A stretch of DNA of 64,000 nt from Rhizobium sp. CF080 (lineage in GTDB: Bacteria; Pseudomonadota; Alphaproteobacteria; Rhizobiales; Rhizobiaceae), in the NCBI RefSeq assembly GCF_000282095.2, contig NZ_AKKC02000004.1, positions 1,054,001-1,118,000 of the forward strand, given 5' to 3'. Made by a program: the position numbers and the translations under genes. Below are positions 44,379 through 54,090 of this stretch, piece after piece (position 1 is the stretch's first letter; each line of letters starts with the position of its first letter). The notes beneath the pieces are model-generated. The model saw only the letters and a program-made list of their open reading frames with translations. It was not told where the DNA came from and did no database searches.

Positions 44379-45308
44379 ATGACTCCGTTCGAAGCATCCG
44401 AGCCTGCAGGAAAGAGCAACAGGCTGTTGCCCGATCCGCCCAGCGTTACCCTCACCGCCTGGCAGCGGCAGCAGCGCGGACTGACCGTTTCCCTGATGGC
44501 GCTCCCGGTCGTCGCCATGGTCGCCGTCTTCGTGATGCCCTTGCTGGTCCTGCTCTGGATGAGCTTCGGCGGGGGCGGCAAAACTGGCTTTTCGCTGCAG
44601 GGCTATATCGATCTCGCCCAGCCGGTCTATCTGAAACTTCTTGCCTTCACGCTGCAGCTCGCTTTGCTAACCACCGTGCTCTGCGCGCTCTTCGCTTATC
44701 CGCTGGCCTATCTCATGGTCAATGTGAGCTCGCGCTTCGCAGCGTGGATGGGCGTCGTGCTTTTCATTACGCTCTGGCTGAGCTTTCTCGCCCGTACCTT
44801 CGCCTGGATCATAATCCTGCAGCGACGAGGGCTGGTGAACAATTTCCTCATCGGCATCGGGGTCATCGATAGCCCGCTCGAACTCGTCTACAACAAGCTC
44901 GGTGCCTATATCGGCATGGTCCATATCCTCCTGCCGTTCATGGTTCTGACCCTGATCCCAGCGATGAAGGCCATCGATCCGGCCTATGTCCGGGCGGGAC
45001 TGAGCCTTGGGGCGGGGCCGGCTCGGGTGTTCCGCGACATATATCTGCCCCTCAGTCTGCCCGGCCTCGTTGCCGGCTCGATGCTGGTCTTCACGCTTGC
45101 CTTCGGCTTCTTCATAACCCCGGCGATCCTTGGTGGCGGGCGTGCTCCGACCATCGTCATGGCGATCCGCGACCAGATCCAGCAACTCGGCAACCTCCAG
45201 CTCGCTGCTGCCACGTCGATGGTCCTGCTCGTCTTCTGCCTCGGGCTTCTTTTCCTCTACGACCGCATCGCCGGCATCGACCGCATCTACGACAAGGGAG
45301 GAAAGTGA
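44379..45308 (+). CDS. Spermidine/putrescine-type ABC permease (PotB-like)
   Basis: 309 residues from ATG 44379, with AGGAG 5 bp upstream. Six membrane spans follow a cytoplasmic N-terminus of about 40 residues. The coupling loop is AMKAIDPAYVRAGLSLGAGPARVFRDIYLP. The family imports polyamines and other small cations or carboxylates. It overlaps the next gene (TGATG). In this operon the cargo is probably the heterocyclic substrate or a derivative rather than a polyamine. Confidence 0.9.
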   Translation: MTPFEASEPAGKSNRLLPDPPSVTLTAWQRQQRGLTVSLMALPVVAMVAVFVMPLLVLLWMSFGGGGKTGFSLQGYIDLAQPVYLKLLAFTLQLALLTTVLCALFAYPLAYLMVNVSSRFAAWMGVVLFITLWLSFLARTFAWIIILQRRGLVNNFLIGIGVIDSPLELVYNKLGAYIGMVHILLPFMVLTLIPAMKAIDPAYVRAGLSLGAGPARVFRDIYLPLSLPGLVAGSMLVFTLAFGFFITPAILGGGRAPTIVMAIRDQIQQLGNLQLAAATSMVLLVFCLGLLFLYDRIAGIDRIYDKGGK

Positions 45309-47323
45309 TGGAGCTTCTCATCCAAGGCAACGCAGCGCGCGCATTGAAAGTCTACGGCTGGGTGATGCTGGTGGTGATCATGCTGCCGGTGATCATGATC
45401 GTGCCGATCAGCTTCGGTGCCGGCAGTGCCATCGTCTTTCCGCCGAAGGAGCTTTCTCTCGAGTGGTACCGCAATCTTTTAGACGATCCTCGCTGGGGCC
45501 GTGACGCACTGCTTTCATTGCAGGTCGCAGCGCTCGCCACGATCCTGGCCACGGTCGTTGGCACAGCTGCGGCAATCGGCATGTCTCGCGTCGAGAGCAG
45601 GGCGCTCGCCAAGTTCCTGAAGATGTTCTTCATTGCGCCCATGATCGTGCCCCTGATGGTTATTTCCGTCGGCCTCTACATCGTGTTTGCGCGAAACGGC
45701 CTGCTTGGCTCCCTCTGGGCCCTGGCGATCGCCCATGCCATCGTGGTGTTGCCCTTCGTGGTCATGCCGGTCATGTCGCGGCTTGCGAGCCTCGATCCCG
45801 CCTATGAAAAGGCCTCGGCATCTCTCGGCGCGACCCAGCTGCGCACGCTCTTCGAGGTCATTCTGCCGCTGCTTGTCCCCGCAATCATCGCTGCCGCCAT
45901 TTTTTCCTTCGTCTTTTCCTTCGACGAAGTGGTTCTGGCACAGTTCCTGGCCAGCCCTCGGTTCGAGACTCTGCCCCGAAAAATGTGGGACGGCCTCAGC
46001 CAGAACGGCCTCGACAAGACCATTACCTCGATTGCCTCTGTCCAGCTCTTCATCGTGCTTGCCGCCTTTGCGGTCTGGAGCTTTTGGAAGCTCGGGGAGG
46101 GGGGCCGCCTCGAGCGTCGAAGAGAAGCTCTCGCGGCAACCGGCTCCTTGCATGCTCATTCATCGACCGCGGCCGATGCCGCTGCCCTTCCTGCCAATGG
46201 ATCTTTGCCCATGAACGTCGCGATCAAGACCGCCGCACCTGCCGTGGAGGCCGTTGCCCCGAAAACCGGCGAGCAACATGGTTTCGGCATCGATTTCCAG
46301 CATCTGAGCAAGTTCTATGGCGACAAGGTCGTAGTGGAAGAGGCCAATTTTTCGGTCAATCCCGGGGAATTCCTCACCATTCTTGGACCATCGGGATCGG
46401 GAAAAACAACCCTGCTGATGCTGGTCGCAGGCTTCATCTCGCCCGATGCCGGGCGCCTGATGCTGGGCAAGCGCGACATATCCCGCGTGCCGCCGCACCA
46501 GCGCGACATCGGTGTGGTGTTCCAGTCCTATGCGCTGTTTCCGCATATGACCGTGGCGCAGAACGTCGCCTATCCGCTGCGCGCCCGCCGCATTCCCAAG
46601 GCCGAGCAGCAAGCCAAGGTAAAGTGGGCGCTTGAGCGCGTGCACATGCAGGACTTTGCCGACAGGCGCATCACCCAGCTTTCCGGCGGCCAGCAGCAGC
46701 GCATTGCGCTTGCCCGCGCCATCTCCTTCGGCCCCCGCGCACTGCTGATGGACGAGCCGCTCTCGGCGCTCGACCGCAACCTGCGTGTCGAGATGCAGCG
46801 CGAGATCCGCGGCCTGCAGCAGAGCCTCGGCCAGACCGTCATCTTCGTCACCCACGACCAGGAAGAAGCACTCAACATGTCCGACCGCGTTGCGGTCATC
46901 GACCAGGGCCGCGTCCAGCAGGTCGCCAGCCCACGCGATCTCTACCTGAAGCCGCAGAACAGCTTCGTCGCCAATTTCTTCGGCGAATCCAACCTCTTTT
47001 CCGGAACCTCCGACGGCAACCTGCTGACCTGCAGCGCCGGCGCGTTTCCGCTGGCGGTCAAGCGCTCCGGTGCGGCGATCCTCTGCGTCAGGCCCGAGAC
47101 GGTCAGGTTTGCCAGCGTCGGCCAGCCGGCACCCGAGTGGGCGATAGACGGAGCGCTGACGAACGCCCGCTTCCTCGGCAGCCTGCTCCACATGCAGTTT
47201 GCAACAGCCCATGGCCCGCTTGTCGTGACACGTCCGCTGGACGGCACGGTCGAGATCCCCGAACAGGGCGAGACCCGCCGGCTGTTCTGGGTTCCCGAGA
47301 CGGCGCACGTCATGGCGCATTGA
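45308..47323 (+). CDS. Fused PotC-like permease and PotA-like ATPase
   Basis: 671 residues in one open frame. Residues 1-265 form a six-span permease with coupling loop ASLDPAYEKASASLGATQLRTLFEVILP. A linker (about 265-325) rich in Ala and Ser follows. The ATPase has Walker A GPSGSGKT at about 360-367, LSGGQ at 458-462 and Walker B ALLMDEP at 478-484, with a C-terminal TOBE-like region. An in-frame ATG at 46211 (residue 302) could allow a separate ATPase. In most Pot systems these are two genes. Confidence 0.9.
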   Translation: MELLIQGNAARALKVYGWVMLVVIMLPVIMIVPISFGAGSAIVFPPKELSLEWYRNLLDDPRWGRDALLSLQVAALATILATVVGTAAAIGMSRVESRALAKFLKMFFIAPMIVPLMVISVGLYIVFARNGLLGSLWALAIAHAIVVLPFVVMPVMSRLASLDPAYEKASASLGATQLRTLFEVILPLLVPAIIAAAIFSFVFSFDEVVLAQFLASPRFETLPRKMWDGLSQNGLDKTITSIASVQLFIVLAAFAVWSFWKLGEGGRLERRREALAATGSLHAHSSTAADAAALPANGSLPMNVAIKTAAPAVEAVAPKTGEQHGFGIDFQHLSKFYGDKVVVEEANFSVNPGEFLTILGPSGSGKTTLLMLVAGFISPDAGRLMLGKRDISRVPPHQRDIGVVFQSYALFPHMTVAQNVAYPLRARRIPKAEQQAKVKWALERVHMQDFADRRITQLSGGQQQRIALARAISFGPRALLMDEPLSALDRNLRVEMQREIRGLQQSLGQTVIFVTHDQEEALNMSDRVAVIDQGRVQQVASPRDLYLKPQNSFVANFFGESNLFSGTSDGNLLTCSAGAFPLAVKRSGAAILCVRPETVRFASVGQPAPEWAIDGALTNARFLGSLLHMQFATAHGPLVVTRPLDGTVEIPEQGETRRLFWVPETAHVMAH

Positions 47324-47385
47324 TCGGCGCCGAGCTAGCAACAACAAACGCAACCCCTTCCCATGTATTGCAACAGGAGAGACCG

Positions 47386-48456
47386 ATGAAATCGAGATTT
47401 GGATTGGTTGCCCTCGTGGCACTCGGAATGTCATTGCCCTTCGGACTCCACGCTCAGGATGCCCCGGCTGAGTTCAAGGGGACCGGGAAGCTGGTCGTCA
47501 ACAACTGGGGCGGTCCGATCGTCGAGCGCATGCATGCTGCCTGGTATGGCGACTTCGCCAAGGCAACCGGTATCGACGTCTCCTTCACCTCCATCCCCGA
47601 CGTCGCCAAGCTGAAGATCATGAGCCAGGTCGGCAATGTCGAATGGGATGTGGTCGACTTCGAAGGCGCCCAGATGCTGCAAGCCATGAAGAACGATCTG
47701 CTGGAGCCGATCGATTACGACCTGATGTACAAGCTGGTGCCGAAGGAGCAGCTCGATCCCGCCCAGATGACGAAATACGGCATCGGCTCGATCGCCTTCG
47801 GCACCATCATGGCCTGGAACACCGAGTCCGTCGGCAAGAAGGGACCGTCCAGCTGGACCGAGTTCTTCGATACCGCGACCTTCAAGGGACGTCGTGCGCT
47901 GTATGCGCGTCCGAAGCCGACGCTTGAAATCATGCTGATGGCGGATGGCGTTGCGGCGAAGGATGTCTATCCGATCGATATCGATCGCGCCTTCAAGGCG
48001 CTCGAGAAATTCGGCCCGAAGGTCGATTTGTGGGTTGAAAAGACCTCGCAATGGGACGTGCTGATCCAGAACAAGGAAGTCGATCTGATGGGATCGAGCC
48101 TTGCCCGGACTATGGCGCAGATCGAGAAAGGGGAGCCGATGGCTATCAGCTTCAACCAGAGCATCATGGAGCAATCCTACTGGACCATTCCGAAGGGGGC
48201 TCCGAATGTCAAGGACGCCCAGAAGCTGGTCGCGTGGATGATGCGGGCCGAGGGTCAGCGGGCCTCGCTGAAATTGCTTCCCTATTACAGCATGGCCAAC
48301 AAGGCTGCACTTGATGGCATCCCGAAGGAAACGCTCGCCAAGCTGCCGGGGGCGCCGGAGAACTCGGCCAATAGCCTCACTATCAATGCCGGCTGGTGGC
48401 TCGAACACGACGCCGAAGTCCAGACCCGCTGGCTGGACTGGCTGAGCCGCCGATAG
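47386..48456 (+). CDS. PotD/PotF-type periplasmic binding protein, copy 1
   Basis: 356 residues. Signal peptide MKSRFGLVALVALGMSLPFGLHAQ, then GKLVVNNWGGPIVERMHAAWYGDFAKATGIDVSFTS. The fold (EWDVVDFEGAQMLQAMKNDLLEPIDYDL, RRALYARPKPTLEIMLMADGV) fits family 1/polyamine binding proteins. AGGAGA lies about 8 bp before the ATG. A close paralogue follows directly. Confidence 0.9.
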   Translation: MKSRFGLVALVALGMSLPFGLHAQDAPAEFKGTGKLVVNNWGGPIVERMHAAWYGDFAKATGIDVSFTSIPDVAKLKIMSQVGNVEWDVVDFEGAQMLQAMKNDLLEPIDYDLMYKLVPKEQLDPAQMTKYGIGSIAFGTIMAWNTESVGKKGPSSWTEFFDTATFKGRRALYARPKPTLEIMLMADGVAAKDVYPIDIDRAFKALEKFGPKVDLWVEKTSQWDVLIQNKEVDLMGSSLARTMAQIEKGEPMAISFNQSIMEQSYWTIPKGAPNVKDAQKLVAWMMRAEGQRASLKLLPYYSMANKAALDGIPKETLAKLPGAPENSANSLTINAGWWLEHDAEVQTRWLDWLSRR

Positions 48457-48560
48457 TCCCAAATCTCACCTTTCTGCCCGTATCCGTCGGGGATCTCCCG
48501 GACGGCCTGGGCAAGGCGTGCCGCATGCAAGTTTCATCCATCTTCTCGGAGACAATCGCC

Positions 48561-49712
48561 ATGACGAAAGATAATGACGCATCCCCTCGGCCTGACCTGC
48601 CGGAAATCACCGTCCCCGAAATCGATCGCCGCAGCTTTCTCGCCAGCATGGGCGCTGCCGGACTTGCCTTCGGTGCGGGCATGGCTGGTGGCGCCGGCAT
48701 CAAACCCGCAATGGCGCAGGACCTTTCGCTGCTGAAGGGGTCGGGCGATCTCGTCGTCTGCACCTGGGGCGGCGCTTCGACGGACGCCATGAAAGAAATC
48801 TGGTTCAAGCCCTTTTCCGAAGCCAGCGGCATCAATGTCTCGACGGCTTCCGTACCGGACATCGCCAAGCTCGAGGTGATGGAAAACGTCGGTAACGTCG
48901 AATGGGACCTGCTGGATGCGGAAGGCACCCAGATGGAGCTGGCCATGAAGAAAGGCCTTCTGCAGAAGATCGACTACGACCTGATCTTCAAGATCGTGCC
49001 GCGCGACCAGATCGACCCAAAGGTCATCAAGGAATACGGCGTCGGATCGGTCGCCTTCTCGACCGTCATCGCCTGGAATACCGGGCTATTCGGTGCCGAA
49101 GGACCGCAGAGCTGGAAGGAATGGGCCGATACCACCCGCTTCAAGGGTCGCCGTGCGCTCTATGCACAGCCGCGTCCCTCGTTCGAGATCGCGCTGATGG
49201 CCGCGGGCGTTCCGCCGGAAAAGATCTACCCGATCAATGTCAATGACGCCTTCAAGGCGCTCGACGAGCTGAAGCCCAAGATCAACCTCTGGGTCGAGAA
49301 GACCTCGCAATGGGGCGTTCTCATGCAAAATGGCGAGGTTGACCTGATGGGGTCCAGCCTGTCGCGCACGCTGGATGAGAAGAAGCGGACCGGCAAGGTC
49401 GACTTCACCTTCAACCAGAGCATCATCGAACAGGATTACTGGGTCATTCCCAAATCCGCTCCGGGCGGTGCCAACGCGCAGAAGATGATCGCTTATGCGC
49501 TGATGGCGAAGGGATCGCTCGCCTTTGCATCGCGCATGCCGTTCAATGTCGCAAACACGTCGATCTATGGCGACATTCCGGAAAACATGAGGCAGCAGCT
49601 ACCCGGCTATCCCGCCAATGCCGCACGCAACCTGCAAATCGACCAGGCATGGTGGACGGCCAATGCCGACCAGGTACGCCTGCGCTGGCTCGATTGGCTG
49701 AGCAAGGCCTGA
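48561..49712 (+). CDS. PotD/PotF-type periplasmic binding protein, copy 2, Tat-exported
   Basis: 383 residues. It starts with an approximately 55-residue leader containing a twin-arginine motif DRRSFLASMG followed by a hydrophobic stretch, so export by Tat is likely, whereas copy 1 has a Sec signal. The mature part parallels copy 1 closely (WDLLDAEGTQMELAMKKGLLQKIDYDLIFK). Two related binding proteins on one permease may widen the substrate range. Confidence 0.88.
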   Translation: MTKDNDASPRPDLPEITVPEIDRRSFLASMGAAGLAFGAGMAGGAGIKPAMAQDLSLLKGSGDLVVCTWGGASTDAMKEIWFKPFSEASGINVSTASVPDIAKLEVMENVGNVEWDLLDAEGTQMELAMKKGLLQKIDYDLIFKIVPRDQIDPKVIKEYGVGSVAFSTVIAWNTGLFGAEGPQSWKEWADTTRFKGRRALYAQPRPSFEIALMAAGVPPEKIYPINVNDAFKALDELKPKINLWVEKTSQWGVLMQNGEVDLMGSSLSRTLDEKKRTGKVDFTFNQSIIEQDYWVIPKSAPGGANAQKMIAYALMAKGSLAFASRMPFNVANTSIYGDIPENMRQQLPGYPANAARNLQIDQAWWTANADQVRLRWLDWLSKA

Positions 49713-49720
49713 CACCCTCA

Positions 49721-49754
49721 ACGCGGGCGGGGCCTGTCGAGGCCCCGCCCGCGT
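49721..49754. other. Perfect GC-rich intercistronic hairpin
   Basis: ACGCGGGCGGGGCC (49721-49734) pairs perfectly with its complement at 49741-49754 over 14 bp with a 6-nt loop. No T-run follows and the operon continues 28 bp later, so it probably protects the upstream binding-protein mRNA or attenuates downstream genes. Confidence 0.7.
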
Positions 49755-49782
49755 GCCGCAGTCGCAGCCCGCAGGAGCAGAC

Positions 49783-50445
49783 ATGGAACTTTCCGATATG
49801 ACCGCCCGCCAGATGTTCGAACATCTGCGCAATAACCCCACGCGGCCCCGCTATGGCTTCGGCACGCGCCCGATGCTCATCAATGTCGACCTGCAATGTG
49901 CCTATACACAGCCCGAGGTCTACAAGACCGCTTACGCGACGGACCCGAGGCAGACGGAGTACGTCAACCGCCTCGCCGCGGAGACGCGACGGCTTGGATT
50001 GCCGGTAATCTGGACCTACGTGGCCTTCTCATTATCCGGTGATGACTGCGGCGTCTTCGGATCGCGCACGGATACGCCCGACAGCCTCCAGAACATCAAG
50101 GAAGGTTCGCCCCGCGCGGCTCTTGATCCCCGTCTGGACGTCGTCAAGGGTGACGTCGTGCTGAACAAGAAGATGCCGTCAGCCTTCTTCGAAACCCATC
50201 TCAGCTCGTTGGCCACCTATCACAAGGTGGATACCGTGATTGTCACCGGCGGCTCGACATCAGGTTGCGTCAGGGCCACCGTGGTCGACAGCCTATCCCG
50301 AGGTTTCCGCACGATCGTTCCGGTCGAATGCGTGGCGGATCTGCACGAGAGCCCGCATTTCGCCAATCTCTACGACATGCACAAGAAATATGCCGACTGC
50401 ATCCCCGTGTCAGAGGTGTTCGACTGGTATGCAACACTCCGCTGA
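49783..50445 (+). CDS. Isochorismatase-family amidohydrolase (maleamate amidohydrolase NicF/RutB-like)
   Basis: 220 residues from ATG 49783 with GGAG upstream. The D-K-C triad is visible: D36 in LINVDLQ, K129 or K130 in LNKKMPSAF, and C162 in GGSTSGCVRATVVDS. The family hydrolyses maleamate (NicF), N-carbamoylsarcosine, ureidoacrylate (RutB) or nicotinamide. In a NicX operon the maleamate role is the simplest reading. A conserved cis-peptide neighbourhood precedes C162. Confidence 0.85.
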   Translation: MELSDMTARQMFEHLRNNPTRPRYGFGTRPMLINVDLQCAYTQPEVYKTAYATDPRQTEYVNRLAAETRRLGLPVIWTYVAFSLSGDDCGVFGSRTDTPDSLQNIKEGSPRAALDPRLDVVKGDVVLNKKMPSAFFETHLSSLATYHKVDTVIVTGGSTSGCVRATVVDSLSRGFRTIVPVECVADLHESPHFANLYDMHKKYADCIPVSEVFDWYATLR

Positions 50446-50446
50446 C

Positions 50447-51268
50447 ATGGTGGCTGCAGAGCCTGATCACCGCATACCGCAACCCTTCGTCCATGACGGG
50501 ATGCGGGCCTTGCCGGATGAGCTTTGCGAATCCGTCTTGCTGCTCGGCAATTTCGACGGCCTGCATATGGGACACCGGGCACTGGTTGCCGGGGCGTCGG
50601 AGTGGGCGCGAAGGGCTGGGCGGCCGCTGGCGATCCTGCAACTCGATCCGCATCCACGTCATCACTTCCGCGGCGAGCAGGGCTTTCTCATTTCCGGCTC
50701 GACGGTTCAGAGGCGGCTGCTGGCCGAGGCCGGCATCGAGCTCATTTATGCGCCGCGTTTCGACGACATGTTCGCGGCGCAGCCAGCCGAAACCTTCGTC
50801 GCCGAGCACCTTGTGGGCAGGCTTGGTATTTCGTCGGTCGTCACCGGCGCAGACTTCCGTTTCGGCCAGCGTCGCCGCGGCGACGTGGCGCTGCTGGAAG
50901 AGATGGGGCAGGCGAACGGGTTCGCCGTCCACGTGATTGGAGAATGCCGGGATCAGCTGGGCGACGGCATGCGGATTTCTTCCAGCCGGATCCGCGGGGC
51001 GATCGAAACCGGCCATCTGGACGAGGCGCAGCGGCTGCTCGGACGACCCTTCGAGACGTCGGTCGAGAACAGCGAGCGGAGCTGGCGGTTCGATCCGATG
51101 CAGATCCTGCCGCCGGATGGAATTTTCATGGTTGAGGCACGAGGAGCCGCCGGCCGGCGGCTTGGCCGGAGGATGCTCGTTCTGAGAAAACGCCATCCCG
51201 AGGTCAAGTTGCCGGCCGGAACGCACACCATTCTCTGGCATGCGGCGGCATCCGGAGACAGGCTTTGA
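50447..51268 (+). CDS. Stand-alone FAD synthetase (RibF N-terminal domain only)
   Basis: 273 residues from ATG 50447, one base after the previous stop. FMN-adenylyltransferase motifs are present: GNFDGLHMGH (34-43), TGADFRFGQRRRGD (about 134-147) and ISSSRIRGAIETG (178-190). The riboflavin-kinase domain that normally follows (with a GRxLGxPTAN motif) is absent; the last 65 residues do not show it. Housekeeping RibF is bifunctional and about 310-330 residues. In this operon it probably raises FAD supply for the HpaB-like oxygenase. Confidence 0.84.
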   Translation: MVAAEPDHRIPQPFVHDGMRALPDELCESVLLLGNFDGLHMGHRALVAGASEWARRAGRPLAILQLDPHPRHHFRGEQGFLISGSTVQRRLLAEAGIELIYAPRFDDMFAAQPAETFVAEHLVGRLGISSVVTGADFRFGQRRRGDVALLEEMGQANGFAVHVIGECRDQLGDGMRISSSRIRGAIETGHLDEAQRLLGRPFETSVENSERSWRFDPMQILPPDGIFMVEARGAAGRRLGRRMLVLRKRHPEVKLPAGTHTILWHAAASGDRL

Positions 51269-51279
51269 AAGGATCCGCA

Positions 51280-52677
51280 GTGGAATACGATAGCCTTGAT
51301 GCACTGGCGATGGCAGACTTGGTCAGACGAGGAGAGGTCGCCCCTAACCACTTCGTGAAGGAGGCGCAGGCCCGTATCGCGGCCTTGAACCCCACGCTGA
51401 ACGCGGTCGTGCACGAATTCCTAGACGTTGCACCGGATATGATGCACGGACCGTTCACCGGTGTGCCTTTGTTGCTGAAGGATACCGGCGTTGCCTTGAA
51501 GGGCGCCCCGATCACCTCGGGTTCGCGGCTGCACAAGGATGTCGTCAGCCCCGCCGACAATACGCTGGGCGGACGCTTGCGGAAGGCGGGCTTCGCCTTT
51601 ATCGGCCGTACCAATACGCCCGAGTTGGCGCTGAGCTTCACTACCGAGGGCCATTTTCATGGCACCGCGCGCAATCCCTGGGATCTTGCGCGCACGCCGG
51701 GTGGTTCGTCAGGCGGTGCGGCGGCCGCGGTTGCAGCTGGCATCGTGCCGTTGACGCAGTGCTCGGATGGTGCAGGCTCGATTCGTGTCCCGGCCGCTCA
51801 TTGCGGCGTTTTCGGAATGAAACCGTCCCGCTTGAGAAACCCTTCGGGACCAGCCATTGCCGAGGGAATCGGCGGCATGGCGACACTGCATGCGATCAGC
51901 CGGTCGGTGCGAGACAGTGCGGCATTGCTGGACGTCACCCATGGCGCCGATGTCGGCGACCCCTGGGGCTCTCCGCCCATCGAGGGCAGCTTTCTGGAGG
52001 CCGTGTCGCGTGCACCCGGTCCGCTCCGGATCGGCATGGAGATCTCGGGCGATGCGGACTGCTGCGCAGCGGTCGAGGCGGCGGCGGCTCTTTGCGAAAA
52101 GCTCGGCCATCACGTCGAACCGGCCGCACCCGGTTATGATCGTGAAGCGGTGAAGAGGGCCTGGTTCACGATTTCGGCAGTGTCGGTCGCGCGCGGTGTC
52201 CGCAATCTGGCCAAGGCGCGCGGCATAGCGGATCCGCTGGCGTTGCTCGAACCCGTCAATGCGGAATGGGTGCGGAAAGGTGAAGCGATTTCGGGCACGG
52301 ACTATCTGGGCGCCATCGATGCGCTGCATCAGTCGAGCCGCGCCATGGGACGGTATTTTACAAACTACGATATCTATCTTTCGCCGACGACGGACGAAAG
52401 CGCGCCGCTCCTTGGCCATCTCGCGGGCGACGGCATGAGTGTCGACGCCTTCTTCGACCGCTTCTGGGCACATGCGCCGCTGACGGCGGTCTTCAATGCC
52501 TCCGGCTGCCCGGCCATGAGCGTACCGTTGCATTGGACCGAAAGCGGAATTCCCGTCGGGGTCCAGTTCGGTGCCGCGTTTGGCGCTGAGGCCCTTCTTT
52601 TCAGTCTGGCGGGCCAGCTCGAGGCAGCCAGCCCCTGGGCAGCACGGCGCCCCAAAATCTCCGAGGTCACATTGTGA
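51280..52677 (+). CDS. Amidase-signature hydrolase 1
   Basis: 465 residues from GTG 51280, chosen because AAGGA lies 6 bp upstream; a TTG at 51265 is an alternative. The Ser-cisSer-Lys triad is K67 (LLLKDTG), S143 in GGSSGG and S167 in GAGSIRVPA. The family hydrolyses many linear amides. In this setting it may act on a ring-cleavage amide or on the imported precursor. Confidence 0.86.
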   Translation: MEYDSLDALAMADLVRRGEVAPNHFVKEAQARIAALNPTLNAVVHEFLDVAPDMMHGPFTGVPLLLKDTGVALKGAPITSGSRLHKDVVSPADNTLGGRLRKAGFAFIGRTNTPELALSFTTEGHFHGTARNPWDLARTPGGSSGGAAAAVAAGIVPLTQCSDGAGSIRVPAAHCGVFGMKPSRLRNPSGPAIAEGIGGMATLHAISRSVRDSAALLDVTHGADVGDPWGSPPIEGSFLEAVSRAPGPLRIGMEISGDADCCAAVEAAAALCEKLGHHVEPAAPGYDREAVKRAWFTISAVSVARGVRNLAKARGIADPLALLEPVNAEWVRKGEAISGTDYLGAIDALHQSSRAMGRYFTNYDIYLSPTTDESAPLLGHLAGDGMSVDAFFDRFWAHAPLTAVFNASGCPAMSVPLHWTESGIPVGVQFGAAFGAEALLFSLAGQLEAASPWAARRPKISEVTL

Positions 52678-54005
52678 GTACGCATTCTTCACAACCGACT
52701 GCTTCCGAAATCGCCACCCTGAGCGCCCGCGCGATCGCCAAAGGCGTTGCATCCGGTGTGCTGAGTGCGGAAGAAGTGACGGAAATCTGGCTTGAGCGGA
52801 TCGCCGCCGTCGAACCAGCTCTGCGCTCCTTCATCCATCATGCGCCCGAACAGGCGCGCGCATTGGCGGCCGTTGCCCCGAAGGGACCGCTGGCCGGTGT
52901 TCCGTTTGGTATCAAGGATGTCATCGACACCGCCGACATGCCGACGGAATACGGTTCTGCCGCGTATCCTGGATGGCAGCCTTGCCGTGACGCGCCCGTG
53001 GTTCATCTGGTCCGTCGCGCGGGCGCGGTGGTGATGGGAAAAACCGTGTCGACAGAATTCGCTACGGCTGCCCCCGGTGCGACGGTCAATCCTTTCGATG
53101 CAGCCCGCACCCCCGGAGGGTCTTCCAGCGGCACAGCTGCGGCGCTTGGTGCGGGACTGATCCTGATGGGGCTCGGTACTCAGACCTCGGGCTCGACGAT
53201 CCGGCCGGCGGCCTATTGCGGCGTGGCCGCGATGAAACCCTCCCCGAAACTGATCGAGACCTTCGGCGTCAAGCCGCTTTCGGCGACGCTCGACGTGGTT
53301 GGCCCAATGGCGCGAGACGTTCGTGATCTGGCGCTCCTCGTCTCGGTCTGCATGCGGCGGCCCGAACTTTCGCCGGACGAATTGGTTCCGGAAAGCGTGC
53401 TGCCATTGAAACCGATGGGATTGTTCCTGCCGGTCCACGATCCGGTCGCCGACTTCGCGCCCCTCGATAGGGCGGCTTCCGTGCTGGGCTCGGTGACGGC
53501 GCAGGTGGCGCCGGACTGGTGGGAAGGGCTCGGCGTGGCGCAGGACGACGTCTTTTCCTGGGAGGCCTCGGCATCGTTGAGTGTGGACCGCGATCTGCAT
53601 TGGAACGAGCTCCGCTCCGAGACTCACGCTTTCATGGAGCGGCAGCAGAAGGGCAGCTTTGCCCAATGGCAGGCCGGTATCGCGGCAAGGGACCAGGCAC
53701 TGGCCGATCTCGACGCATTGTTCGGAAAGGCTGACTTCCTGCTGACCCCCTCTGCGCCGGGAGAGGCACCCCTCGGCCATGCCAGGACCGGACCTGCGAC
53801 CTACAATATCCGCTGGACGCTGCTCGGCTGCCCCAGCGTGACGATACCCGCCGGTTTCGGCCCGGCAGGCATGCCGGTGGGCATACAGCTGGTCGCCCGC
53901 CCGGGGGAGGATGCCGCGCTGCTGCGGCAGGCTGCCGCCGTCGAGGATGCACTGCGAGCCGCGGGCATCGAGGCGCGCCCCAAGAGCCGGGCCGAGGGGG
54001 TTTGA
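52674..54005 (+). CDS. Amidase-signature hydrolase 2
   Basis: 443 residues, GTG start overlapping the previous stop by four bases (GTGA). Triad: K81 in FGIKDVIDT, S150 or S151 in GGSSSGTAA, S174 in TSGSTIRPAA. The sequence is only distantly related to amidase 1, so the two probably have different substrates rather than being a recent duplication. Confidence 0.88.
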   Translation: MSTHSSQPTASEIATLSARAIAKGVASGVLSAEEVTEIWLERIAAVEPALRSFIHHAPEQARALAAVAPKGPLAGVPFGIKDVIDTADMPTEYGSAAYPGWQPCRDAPVVHLVRRAGAVVMGKTVSTEFATAAPGATVNPFDAARTPGGSSSGTAAALGAGLILMGLGTQTSGSTIRPAAYCGVAAMKPSPKLIETFGVKPLSATLDVVGPMARDVRDLALLVSVCMRRPELSPDELVPESVLPLKPMGLFLPVHDPVADFAPLDRAASVLGSVTAQVAPDWWEGLGVAQDDVFSWEASASLSVDRDLHWNELRSETHAFMERQQKGSFAQWQAGIAARDQALADLDALFGKADFLLTPSAPGEAPLGHARTGPATYNIRWTLLGCPSVTIPAGFGPAGMPVGIQLVARPGEDAALLRQAAAVEDALRAAGIEARPKSRAEGV

Positions 54006-54090
54006 ACGTGTCCGATTGCATGAATAACGGAAGGCCGGTTGCGATCTGCATTGCAGGGGTCATCCCGGCGGGTTCCGTGGAGGTGCGGCC

